Source: Trueperaceae bacterium
Lineage (GTDB): Bacteria; Deinococcota; Deinococci; Deinococcales; Trueperaceae
Direction: 5' to 3'
NCBI GenBank assembly: GCA_013697735.1
Contig: JACCWH010000237.1
Coordinates: 1 to 64,000, forward strand
DNA length: 64,000 nt
Shown here piece after piece: positions 53,496 to 61,335 of this stretch (the stretch's first letter is position 1; each line of letters opens with the position of its first letter). The position numbers were made by a program, and so were the translations under genes. Under the pieces are notes generated by a model. The model was given only the letters and a program-made list of their open reading frames with translations, was not told the origin of the DNA and did no database searches.

Positions 53496-53923
53496 GCCGG
53501 GCCGCGTCGCCAGGTGGCACCGTGCCGCGCGTCGACCCGATCGAGTTCGAGGTGGAGGGCGTCGGGGTAGAGCGGCTCGAGCGGCGCCCCCCACTCGACC
53601 ACCACGGCGCGGGCTCGATCCAGGTATTCGTCGAGCCCGAGCCGCACGAGGTCGACAGCCGCGTCGAGGCGGTAGGCGTCGACGTGGACGAGGGGTCCGT
53701 GCGGCGTCGGGTACTCGTGCACGAGCGTGTAGGTCGGGCTCGTCACGTCGGCGTCGCTGCCGAGCGCGCGCGCGAGCGCTCGGACGAACGTCGTCTTACC
53801 CGCGCCCAGTGGCCCGCTCAGCAGGAGGAGAGCGCCATGGGGGAGTGTGGCAGCCGTCGCGCGCGCGAAGGCACGCGTGGCATCGAGGTCATCGAGTGGG
53901 CGTCGACGTGCCGGAGGGGTCAC
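53492..53923 (-). CDS. tsaE: tRNA t6A synthesis ATPase TsaE
   Basis: 143 residues. Walker A LSGPLGAGKTTFVRALA near residue 36, switch region SPTYTLVHEYP, VHVDAYRLD, and VVVEWGAPL. It is the small ATPase that resets the TsaBD complex. The GTG start overlaps the stop of the large coiled-coil roadblock gene (GTGA), so expression of t6A genes is tied to that gene. Confidence 0.92.
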   Translation of the reverse strand: MTPPARRRPLDDLDATRAFARATAATLPHGALLLLSGPLGAGKTTFVRALARALGSDADVTSPTYTLVHEYPTPHGPLVHVDAYRLDAAVDLVRLGLDEYLDRARAVVVEWGAPLEPLYPDALHLELDRVDARHGATWRRGPA

Positions 53924-56916
53924 CCGAGCGGGGCCGAGTCGGTCTCCCCGTCGTGCTCCTCGCGAAGCCGTGTGGTGAGGGCCGGCACGGCGTCGAGATC
54001 ACCGACGAGGAGGGCGAGATGGCCGCCACCGCGAGTCGGAACCATCAGCAGGTGATGTCGGGGGAGCGCGAGGTCGATGACGTCGGCCGACCCCGCCTCC
54101 CAGATCGTGCCGAGCTGCCGAAACGCGCTTGCGGTCGCCGACACCGCTGCGGCGACGTCGACCGTCGGCGCGCCGGCGAGTGCTCCGCCGAGCGGGCGAC
54201 CGCCACCGTCGACGGCGAAGACGGCGTCCACGCCTTCGAGTTCCCGATACGCGTCCATGCGGGACGCGAGATCGGGATCGATCGGTCCCTCGGGGGCCCG
54301 TTCGTCCGACACGACGACCTCGTCCGGCACGGTGACCTCGTCCGGTACGGCGCTTTCGTCCGGTGGAACATGGACGACGCCCTCCTCGGTCGGTGCATCG
54401 TCGAATCCGAACCCGCCCGAGAGGTCGTCGAAGAAGCCGAGGACGTCGTCGAGCATGCTGCCCGACACGAGTTGGTCGGCGACCGCCCGCGTGGCCTCGT
54501 AGGCCTCTTCGAGCCCCTGCAGGAGCATTTCTGCCTCGGCGAGGGCGCCGACGAGCTGCGCCTGGAGACCGGGAGAGACGCGGCCGATGGCGTCGCGTTG
54601 CGAGTCGAGGTGGGTGAGGATCCGGCGAACGGCGGCGACGTCGTCGTTGTTGAGTCGCTCCACCGTGGTGAGTGCCGCCAATGCGACGTCGAGCCGATCT
54701 TCGAACGCGGCGAGCCGCTCCCGCATCTGGCGCTCGATCTCCACGACGGCCGTCTCCGCGGCGTCGAGATGCCGCGTCGCCGGTCGTCCCTCGTCGAGTT
54801 CGGCCCGTGCGGTGGCGAGCGAGGCGCGGAGACGCTCGACGCTCGGTACGCCGCTCGTGTCGAGGCGTGACCCGTCGAGCTGCAGGCGCTGGAGTCGCGT
54901 CTGATCGCGCTCGCGGGCGGACGCCCGCTCCTGGTCGATCACGAGCCTGAGCCGGTCGAGGTCGGGGAACGTGTCCGCCGCGAGGCTTCGCGCGGCGGCC
55001 TGGAGTTCGCGGAGCACGACCTCTCCGACGGATTCCCCCGCCTCCTTCCCGAGCGAGTCGAGTCGGTGCGCGGCCTCGGCGACGGCGTCGGCGTGGAGCC
55101 GGTCGACGAGCGATCCGAGTGCGGCGACGTGCGCCTCGTCGAGGTCGTCCTCGTCGGCGAATCGTGCGATCTCCTGGCGGAGGTCCGCGGCGCGCGCCGG
55201 CACGCTGCCGAGCTGCGGGAGGGCCGAGAGCCGCACGTCGCAGCTGCGCAGGCGGGCCCGGACGCGTTCGCGGGCGTCGTCTGCCCGCTCGGCCACCCCC
55301 CGCTCCCATCGGGACTCGCCCCGGCGGGCACGCTCGAGTGCGTCGCTGTCGGCCCGACCCGCCTCGATCGCCTCGGCGAGTGCGTCGCGCGCGTCGCCGA
55401 GCTCGGTGCGGAGGGGAGCGAAGGCGTCGCTCTCGAAGCCAGGGCGCGCGAGCGCGGCGTCGATGCGCTCGAGCACTTCGACCTGAGTGGCGATCTGGGT
55501 CGCCGTCCGACTCCGAACCTCCTCCTCGCGTCGGGTGAGCTCCTCCGAGCGCTCGCGGGCGCTGCGGTGGAGGTCGCGTATCACGTGCACGTCGTCGAAG
55601 GCTGGCAACCCCTCCGCGAGCACGTCGCGGGTGACGCGTACCGCACGCTCGAGCGTGGCGACGCCCACGTCGGGATGCAACCCCGGGATCTCGTCGGCAA
55701 CGGCGTCGAGCTCGTGCTGGAGATGGTTCCGCTGCACCGCCGACGTCTCGGCCAACGTCTCGCGGAGGGACTTCAGGTCGCCCGCGACGCTGGTGCGCCC
55801 ATCGAGCCCACCGCGGATCGATTCGAAGTGCGTCGCGAGGTCGGGGAGATAGCGAAGCAGTTCGCCGTGTTCAGCCTGCAAGGAGGCGAGCTCCTTCGTT
55901 TCCGACTCGAGATCGAGACGGAGCAGCCGTTCGGTGACCTCCGCGCTGAGGTGCTCGGGGACCACCTCTTCGGCGCCGAGCGGCAGCGAGGCCGCGGCGG
56001 CGGCGAAGTCTGCTGCGGCGCCGAATTGCGCGGCGGCGCCGAAGTCCGCGGCGGCGCCGAAGTCCGCGGCGCCAGCCGGAGGGGCGTCGTCGCGGCGCCT
56101 CCGCCCTTCGAGGGAGGTGTCTGGCGGGTCCTCGGGCCGATAGACGCTCGACTCCATCAGCTTGCGAAGGTCGCGTGCGAGCGTGCGACCGCGTTCACAT
56201 TCCGCATCGGCCAGCGTTCGCTCGGCCTGGGCCTGACGGACCTGGCCGACGAGTGCTTCGAGTCGGCGGACGCGCGGGCCGCCGAGGTTGGCGACGGCTT
56301 CGAATGCCTCCTCGAGCTCACCGAGGTCGCGCGCCTGCAGGACCAGTTGGTCCTCGAGCTTCTGCTCCACGATCCGCAGCTGCGCCTCCGCCTCGTCGAA
56401 GGCGGCCTCGAGGTCGTCGCGTGTTGCAACCTCGCTCTCGAGCACCTGCACTTGCGCCCGGAGCTTGCGAACCTCGGGCCAACCGAAGTACAGGTTGAAC
56501 GGCCGCATGGCGGCGCGCAAGGTGGCGAGCCGCGCCACCGACGATGCGGACGCCGCGCCCGCAGCGGGTGCGGCGGCGTGCGACGCGTCGGTCACGCCGG
56601 TCACGACATCGACGGTCGCGACTGCGGACTCCTCGGCGCGTACGACGGGGACCTTCGTGGTCGGCTCGACCGCTGCTACCTGAAGGCGCTCGAGCAGTCC
56701 CGCTACCATCGTGCGCGCCTGCTCGGCGGGATTGGTCACCTGTAGGTACTTGAAGACCGCACCTTTGAGGATGCGTTCCACGTCGCCGAAGGCGACGCTG
56801 GCCGGAGTCTGATCGACCTCACCAAGCCCCTCCTTGAGCGCACGCGACACCACCCGAGGGGGGAGCACCGCTTCGAGCTCCTCGACGGTCGCTTGGTACA
56901 GGGCATTGGGACGCAT
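53920..56916 (-). CDS. Large coiled-coil protein with a C-terminal roadblock/LC7-like domain
   Basis: 998 residues. N-terminal domain (1-80) MRPNALYQATVEELEAVLPP is homologous to that of the 240-residue protein at 58873-59595. Next an Ala-rich region, a coiled coil (LRAQVQVLESEVATRDDLEAAFDE), four ADFGAA hexapeptides near residue 300, and long helical Glu/Arg-rich segments (350-830). An acidic linker with VPDEV repeats leads to a roadblock/LC7-like domain (about 888-985): [21 protein letters not shown], then HHLLMVPTRGGGHLALLVGDL. Roadblock proteins bind or regulate small GTPases (MglB), but no GTPase gene is adjacent. No signal peptide or membrane helix, so cytosolic. The start is set by a TAGCGT box 8 bases upstream. 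Confidence 0.75.
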   Translation of the reverse strand: MRPNALYQATVEELEAVLPPRVVSRALKEGLGEVDQTPASVAFGDVERILKGAVFKYLQVTNPAEQARTMVAGLLERLQVAAVEPTTKVPVVRAEESAVATVDVVTGVTDASHAAAPAAGAASASSVARLATLRAAMRPFNLYFGWPEVRKLRAQVQVLESEVATRDDLEAAFDEAEAQLRIVEQKLEDQLVLQARDLGELEEAFEAVANLGGPRVRRLEALVGQVRQAQAERTLADAECERGRTLARDLRKLMESSVYRPEDPPDTSLEGRRRRDDAPPAGAADFGAAADFGAAAQFGAAADFAAAAASLPLGAEEVVPEHLSAEVTERLLRLDLESETKELASLQAEHGELLRYLPDLATHFESIRGGLDGRTSVAGDLKSLRETLAETSAVQRNHLQHELDAVADEIPGLHPDVGVATLERAVRVTRDVLAEGLPAFDDVHVIRDLHRSARERSEELTRREEEVRSRTATQIATQVEVLERIDAALARPGFESDAFAPLRTELGDARDALAEAIEAGRADSDALERARRGESRWERGVAERADDARERVRARLRSCDVRLSALPQLGSVPARAADLRQEIARFADEDDLDEAHVAALGSLVDRLHADAVAEAAHRLDSLGKEAGESVGEVVLRELQAAARSLAADTFPDLDRLRLVIDQERASARERDQTRLQRLQLDGSRLDTSGVPSVERLRASLATARAELDEGRPATRHLDAAETAVVEIERQMRERLAAFEDRLDVALAALTTVERLNNDDVAAVRRILTHLDSQRDAIGRVSPGLQAQLVGALAEAEMLLQGLEEAYEATRAVADQLVSGSMLDDVLGFFDDLSGGFGFDDAPTEEGVVHVPPDESAVPDEVTVPDEVVVSDERAPEGPIDPDLASRMDAYRELEGVDAVFAVDGGGRPLGGALAGAPTVDVAAAVSATASAFRQLGTIWEAGSADVIDLALPRHHLLMVPTRGGGHLALLVGDLDAVPALTTRLREEHDGETDSAPLG
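56007..56075 (-). repeat. 18-bp tandem repeats encoding ADFGAA hexapeptides
   Basis: GCGGCGCCGAAGTCC-type units recur about four times in frame within the coiled-coil roadblock gene. They make a flexible or self-associating Ala/Phe-rich segment. Confidence 0.65.
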
Positions 56917-56924
56917 GATGGTCG

Positions 56925-56930
56925 ACGCTA
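56925..56930 (-). promoter_or_regulatory. -10 box TAGCGT of the coiled-coil roadblock-tsaE-tsaB operon
   Basis: The box ends 8 bases before the ATG at 56916. Its -35 position lies in the hairpin at 56943-56970. Confidence 0.55.
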
Positions 56931-56942
56931 CCGAGGCGCGGG

Positions 56943-56970
56943 CCGTTCGGTGCCGCTCAGCACCGAACGG
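56943..56970 (-). terminator. Terminator hairpin between the membrane protein and the coiled-coil gene
   Basis: Perfect 11-bp stem (CCGTTCGGTGC and its complement) with a 6-base loop, 10 bases after the membrane-protein stop codon. Confidence 0.7.
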
Positions 56971-56980
56971 GGGTGCGTCC

Positions 56981-58876
56981 TCAGACGTCGTCGTCCCAGT
57001 CGATGCTCTCGGCGGTGGCGCGGGTCGAGCGCGTGGTGCGCGTGGAGCGCGACGACGCCGGCGCTGCGGGCTTGCGACCGACGAGCCCGAACTGCGCACA
57101 GATGCCGTAGAGGCCGGTGATCGCGAACAGTACGGCGAGGAGCATCATCGCCGCCCACACGGTCTGGGCGACCGTCGAAGCGAAGACCGAGAACGCCGCG
57201 AGCGACGCCAATACGTCGAGTCCGGCGTAGTGCACGAGGAGTGCACCGAGCGCGACCACCCCTTCGTAGAGTGCGGGCACGAGGAGCAGGAAGAGCGCGA
57301 CGCCGATCAGTTGCCAATTCCGGTTGCCGCCGCCGAAGGCGAGGTTGAGCAGGAAGAGCGGTATGAGCGCCAGGATGCCGATCACGAGCAGGACGACCGT
57401 GCGCACGAGGCCGGCCCAGATCGTCGTCGTCTGACGCGCGCCGGCCTGAATGGCGGAGGGGGCCGCACCCGAGAGGGCGCCGCGGACGGCCTCCACCTGG
57501 CCGCTCACCACGACGGCGTCTTGCACCCTGAGGCCGACGGCCCCGTTGAGGTGTGCGAGCAGCTCGAGCGTGTCGAGGTCGAGCGCCGCGTCCACTGGGC
57601 GCACGATGGGCGAGAGCTGGGTTTCGTAGAGGGCTGAGCCCGTGCGTAGCGCCGACACCACTGCGGCGTCGTCGCCGCGATGTGCTCCCGCCGCGATCGC
57701 GCTCGCAGCGGCCGCGAAGGCGTCGAGCGCGCCGGCGAGGCGCTCGAAGCCGGCGTCGAGGAGCGCTTCGGCGCGAGCCGGCCGGAGGTCGCTCGGGACG
57801 CCGGCCGCGGCGAGGTCGACCTCGAGCCGGTCGAGCCGCTCGCGTCGGGCGTCCGCCTCGAACTGCGCCAAGAGCGCTTCGAGGTCGACGAGTGTCAGCT
57901 CGGTCGCCTCCTCGCCGTCGACCAGGAGTTCCGCTGCGCCCTCGTCGGTCGCAGCGGCAGCCGGATCGGGCTGCTCCGAGACGCTGGGCGCCTGGGCGTC
58001 CGCTGGCGCCTGGGCGTCGGCCGTCGCCTGGGCGTCGGCCAGCGGAGGCAACTCGGCCGGCTCACCGGCAGGCGCGCCGGCGGCGGCGGTCGGCACCGCA
58101 CCGTCTCGGGCGCGTGCGGCGGATGCGAGGGCGACGACGTCGCCCTCGATGATCGCGAGCGCGTCGTCGAGGGCGGCGTCGTCGCCCTCGACGAGCGCGT
58201 TCGCGGCGTCGACGAAGGCGGCATTCATGGTCGCGGCCGCACGCGGCGAATCCTGCACGAGCAGGAATGCGCCGTAGGCGCGTGCGAGCGCTCGATAGGC
58301 GCCTCCACCGGTCCCGAGCTCGCGAGCAGTCGCGACTCGCGCGGCGATGACGTCCGCGACTCCGGCCTCGAGCTCGAAGCGCAGCGCGGCTGCGACGCCA
58401 TCGGTATCGGCGAGCGCGACCCGCTCCGCCTCCGCGACGCCGAGCCCTTCGGCGAGGCGAACGAGCCGTGTGCGCGCGAGCGGCAGGTCACCGTCGGCGG
58501 CCGAACGTAGGGCAGCGTCGTAGACGAGGCGCTGGAAGCCCCCTTCGAGCACGGCGGCCTGCACGGCGAGGTCGTCCTGGCTGGCGTTCGTGATCGCCGT
58601 GCGGGCACGCTCGAAGACGCGTTCGAGGGCGGTCGCCAGCGGCCCGGAGGCGGTGTCTCGTGAGAGGGTCAACAGCGCAGTGAAGGCGAGGTCGATCTCC
58701 TCGCGAGCGAGGATTGCGTCCGTTGGCAGGGCCTCGACCGCTCGCTCGAGGTTGCCGATCGCCAGGTCGTAGCGATCGAGGTACGCGTCTTGGTCCTGTG
58801 CGGTCGCAAGCGTGGCGACGAGCGCCAGTGCGAGCACGACGGCCCGGCTGCCGAGCGGAAGCATGAAGGTGTTCAT
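56981..58876 (-). CDS. Exported/membrane protein of the roadblock locus
   Basis: 631 residues. A signal peptide (SRAVVLALALVATLATAQ, residues ~10-27) is followed by ~450 residues of Ala-rich helical extracytoplasmic sequence, interrupted near residue 300 by ADAQAP-type hexapeptide repeats and a low-complexity linker. Three hydrophobic helices follow at about 492-512, 522-550 and 562-592, and a basic Ser/Thr/Arg C-terminal tail ending IDWDDDV. I recognise no family. GGAGGAGG precedes the ATG, which overlaps the stop of the roadblock gene upstream (ATGA). The topology suggests a periplasmic sensor or scaffold with a short cytosolic tail that could contact the roadblock proteins. Confidence 0.75.
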   Translation of the reverse strand: MNTFMLPLGSRAVVLALALVATLATAQDQDAYLDRYDLAIGNLERAVEALPTDAILAREEIDLAFTALLTLSRDTASGPLATALERVFERARTAITNASQDDLAVQAAVLEGGFQRLVYDAALRSAADGDLPLARTRLVRLAEGLGVAEAERVALADTDGVAAALRFELEAGVADVIAARVATARELGTGGGAYRALARAYGAFLLVQDSPRAAATMNAAFVDAANALVEGDDAALDDALAIIEGDVVALASAARARDGAVPTAAAGAPAGEPAELPPLADAQATADAQAPADAQAPSVSEQPDPAAAATDEGAAELLVDGEEATELTLVDLEALLAQFEADARRERLDRLEVDLAAAGVPSDLRPARAEALLDAGFERLAGALDAFAAAASAIAAGAHRGDDAAVVSALRTGSALYETQLSPIVRPVDAALDLDTLELLAHLNGAVGLRVQDAVVVSGQVEAVRGALSGAAPSAIQAGARQTTTIWAGLVRTVVLLVIGILALIPLFLLNLAFGGGNRNWQLIGVALFLLLVPALYEGVVALGALLVHYAGLDVLASLAAFSVFASTVAQTVWAAMMLLAVLFAITGLYGICAQFGLVGRKPAAPASSRSTRTTRSTRATAESIDWDDDV

Positions 58877-59595
58877 CGTTCCTCCTCCAGCGCTGCGAGC
58901 GCTGCGTAGACCGCACCGATGTTCAGGTTGGTCGCGCCGGTGACGGCGAGCCATTGCGGCGGGACGGGCACGGTGACGAGCACACCGTGCGTGGTGGTGA
59001 CACAGACGGTACGGAGTGCGCCGTGGCGAGCGAGCAGCGCGCCACCCGCAGCGATCACACGCCCGAGGGCTTCGGAATCGTGCACGTCGCCGCGGATCCG
59101 AACGGTGCGGCCGGCCTCGTCGAACACGGCGATGCCCTCCACGGCGTCGAGCACGGCCAGCGCCAGGAGCACACGGTCCGGATCGGCCGGTAGGGTGCGC
59201 GCGAGAGCGCTCTCGGGATCCTGCTCGACCGCTGCGACCTCGGGCGTGGGACGCGTGCGCGGTTCGGGAACGGGAGCGGAAGGGTGTTCGTCCGGCGACG
59301 CGACGGCCACCACGGCCTCCGCGGGCAGCTGCTGCGCTCGCTCGGGCGCCTCGATCGCGGCCACCGTGCGGGCCAGGAGTTTGATCTCGCGCCGCAGTGC
59401 GTCGCGCGGCAACACACCGACGAGGCCGTGATAGACCGGTCCGAGGAGGAGCTGGGCCATCTCGGAGCCGCTCACGGCGTCGGCCGTCCGCTCCTTCGAC
59501 TGCAGGGCATCGTCGAGGATGCGGCGCGCGGCACGCCCCGGCAGGAGGCCGGTGAGCCCTTCACGGGTGCGTTCGTAGACGGCATTCGGCGTCAT
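58873..59595 (-). CDS. Roadblock-like protein sharing its N-terminal domain with the coiled-coil partner
   Basis: 240 residues. Residues 1-80 (MTPNAVYERTREGLTGLLPG) align with residues 1-80 of the 998-residue protein: PNA, Y, LLP/VLP, R, L, G and P positions coincide. A Pro/Glu-rich linker (~100-135) leads to a roadblock-like fold (about 142-236): LDAVEGIAVFDEAGRTVRI, THGVLVTVPVPPQWLAVTG, NIGAVYAAL. So both proteins have the same domain order and differ by a ~700-residue helical insert. No signal peptide. First gene of a two-gene unit with the membrane protein. Confidence 0.75.
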   Translation of the reverse strand: MTPNAVYERTREGLTGLLPGRAARRILDDALQSKERTADAVSGSEMAQLLLGPVYHGLVGVLPRDALRREIKLLARTVAAIEAPERAQQLPAEAVVAVASPDEHPSAPVPEPRTRPTPEVAAVEQDPESALARTLPADPDRVLLALAVLDAVEGIAVFDEAGRTVRIRGDVHDSEALGRVIAAGGALLARHGALRTVCVTTTHGVLVTVPVPPQWLAVTGATNLNIGAVYAALAALEEER

Positions 59596-59833
59596 CGGGT
59601 CGCGGCTCGGCCGGTCCGGAGGCGGGTGCCGGAGGGTGGGTGTGACGTGCTGGTATGTCGGTCCATCGTGACAACGGCACCGGAACGCGCCCGGTGCGCT
59701 CGACCCTCCCGGAATCCCCATCAGGATAGGCCCGCGGTCGTCCAACCCCTGTGAAATTCCTCGGGCGTCGCCATCGTGCCGAACTGCGTCTACGCCGGCG
59801 TCGGCGCCGGAGCGGGAACGATCCCGTCCGCGT
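59596..59833 (-). other. Longest intergenic gap (238 bp), upstream of the roadblock operon
   Basis: It holds a possible -10 box TATCCT (59723-59728) that would give a leader of about 120 bases for the roadblock gene. I see no strong -35, no terminator with a T-run after hrcA, and no short coding frame with a start and ribosome site. Confidence 0.35.
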
Positions 59834-60778
59834 TCAGGCTGCGCCCTCTCCACGAGCGGCGTCGGAGACGCCACGGACGACACGAACGGCCGGACCGTAG
59901 CGCATCCGTGCCGGGCCGACCAAGGTGAGGATGCCGGTCGATTCGCCGATTCGTACCGTGCCGTGAACGCGTGCCACCGCCTCGTCCGTGGCGACCACGA
60001 CCGCATCACCGTCTCCCGGTACGTGCGTAGGACCTTCGATGTGATCGATCACGAGCCGTACGAAGTCGGGATCACGCGACTCGGGCTCGTTGAAGAGTCC
60101 GCGGAGTCCGGCGCTCGCGCTCCGGTCGGGCGTCACGTCGGGCCACGCCGACGCGATCGCCCGGAGCGTGCGCGAAAGCTCGGTCTCGGCGCCGAGCGCC
60201 AGCCGTTCGAGCGCCGCGGGCACCTGACGCAGCGGCAGCGTGAGCTGGCGCAGGTTGCGCTCCGCGTCGTCGAGCGTGGAGTCGCTCGGCGCGGGATCGA
60301 GCGACACGCGCAACTCTCGCACGATGCCGTTTTCGAGTACGACTACCGCGAGGAGCGTCCGGTCGGAGAGTACCGACAGGTGAATCTCGTGCGCATGGAG
60401 GTGGTCGTCGGCCGGGAGTGTCACGACGACCGCGTACCCGGAGAGTTCGGCCGTGGCGTCCGCCAACTGGCGGAGGAGCGCTTCACCGTGGACCGCGCCG
60501 AGGCGGGCGCAGAGGTAGCGCCGCGCCGTTGCCGGCAACGGACGCGGGGGGAGGAACCGTGCGGCGTAGCGGTGGAACCCGTGCGGGGTCGGGATTCGAC
60601 CGGCCGAGGCGTGCGGTCGTTGCAGGTAACCCTCTCCTTCGAGGGCGGCGAACTCGTTTCGGACCGTGGCGCTCGAGAGATCGAGCACCTCGGCGATCCG
60701 TGCCGACGGCACCGGCTGGGCGGTGCGGATGTAGGACTCGGCCACGAGGTGGAGGATCCTGAACCGCCGGCTGTTCAT
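59834..60778 (-). CDS. hrcA: Heat-inducible transcription repressor HrcA
   Basis: 314 residues. N-terminal winged helix: RRFRILHLVAESYIRTAQPVPSARIAEV, then LSSATVRNEFAALEGEGYLQRPHASAGRIPT, the HrcA signature. A GAF-like domain follows (LSGYAVVVTLPADDHLHAHEIHLSVLSDRTLLAVVVLENG) and a C-terminal IGESTGILTLVGPARMRYG. HrcA represses chaperone genes at CIRCE sites. No grpE/dnaK neighbours and no CIRCE repeat are seen here. The start at 60778 is 5 bases after a TAGAGT box. Confidence 0.93.
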   Translation of the reverse strand: MNSRRFRILHLVAESYIRTAQPVPSARIAEVLDLSSATVRNEFAALEGEGYLQRPHASAGRIPTPHGFHRYAARFLPPRPLPATARRYLCARLGAVHGEALLRQLADATAELSGYAVVVTLPADDHLHAHEIHLSVLSDRTLLAVVVLENGIVRELRVSLDPAPSDSTLDDAERNLRQLTLPLRQVPAALERLALGAETELSRTLRAIASAWPDVTPDRSASAGLRGLFNEPESRDPDFVRLVIDHIEGPTHVPGDGDAVVVATDEAVARVHGTVRIGESTGILTLVGPARMRYGPAVRVVRGVSDAARGEGAA

Positions 60779-60783
60779 CCCCC

Positions 60784-60789
60784 ACTCTA
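60784..60789 (-). promoter_or_regulatory. -10 box TAGAGT for hrcA (leaderless)
   Basis: TAGAGT, 5 G residues, ATG. Confidence 0.6.
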
Positions 60790-60828
60790 TCACCGTCTCA
60801 CACCCACGAGATCACGTCGGGCACGGCT

Positions 60829-61335
60829 TCAATCAGGAGCGCTTCGGCGAACGTCGGTGGCGGCGAGCGCTACCAGCACATCGAGGTGCTCGGGGGAGAC
60901 CGGCATCACACTGAGACGATTGCCGCGCCGAGCCACGAGCAGCTCGCGAAGCACGGGATGCGCTTTGATCTCGGAGAGCGGGATCGAGCGCGCGAACGGA
61001 CGCAGGGCCCGTACGTCGACCAGCAACCAGCGCGGTTCACCGGGATCGCTCGTCGGATCGGCGTACGGGGAGTCGGCATCGAACTGGCTCGGGTCCGGGC
61101 GCGCGGCGGAGGCGACCTCCGCCAGGCCGACCGCGCAGGGGGGTGTCGCGTTCGAGTGATAGAAGACGACCTCGTCGCCCACGCGCATGTCGTCGCGCAT
61201 GTAGTTCCGCGCCTGGTAGTTGCGCACGCCGTCCCATGGCGTGGTCGACTCGGGCGCGGCGAGCAGGTCGTCGAACGAGAACGTCGTCGGTTCGGATTTC
61301 ACCAGCCAGCAGCGTCGCTCGTGCTTCACTCCCAT
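60829..61335 (-). CDS. EVE-domain protein
   Basis: 168 residues, essentially one EVE (PUA-like) domain: [45 protein letters not shown] split by the [11 protein letters not shown] signature, and [21 protein letters not shown] domains bind modified bases in DNA or RNA. The ATG at 61335 overlaps guaA by 10 bases; a GTG at 61329 would give the GTGA overlap common in this window and loses only two residues. Confidence 0.9.
   Translation of the reverse strand: MGVKHERRCWLVKSEPTTFSFDDLLAAPESTTPWDGVRNYQARNYMRDDMRVGDEVVFYHSNATPPCAVGLAEVASAARPDPSQFDADSPYADPTSDPGEPRWLLVDVRALRPFARSIPLSEIKAHPVLRELLVARRGNRLSVMPVSPEHLDVLVALAATDVRRSAPD

Noticed and set aside
55066-56745. 559-codon plus-strand frame opposite the coiled-coil gene
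   Set aside because: Mirror of the Ala/Arg/Glu codon pattern on the real strand; no start context or domain.
60779-60830. CIRCE element near hrcA
   Set aside because: No TTAGCACTC-N9-GAGTGCTAA-like inverted repeat is present; the GAGTG is part of the -10 box region.
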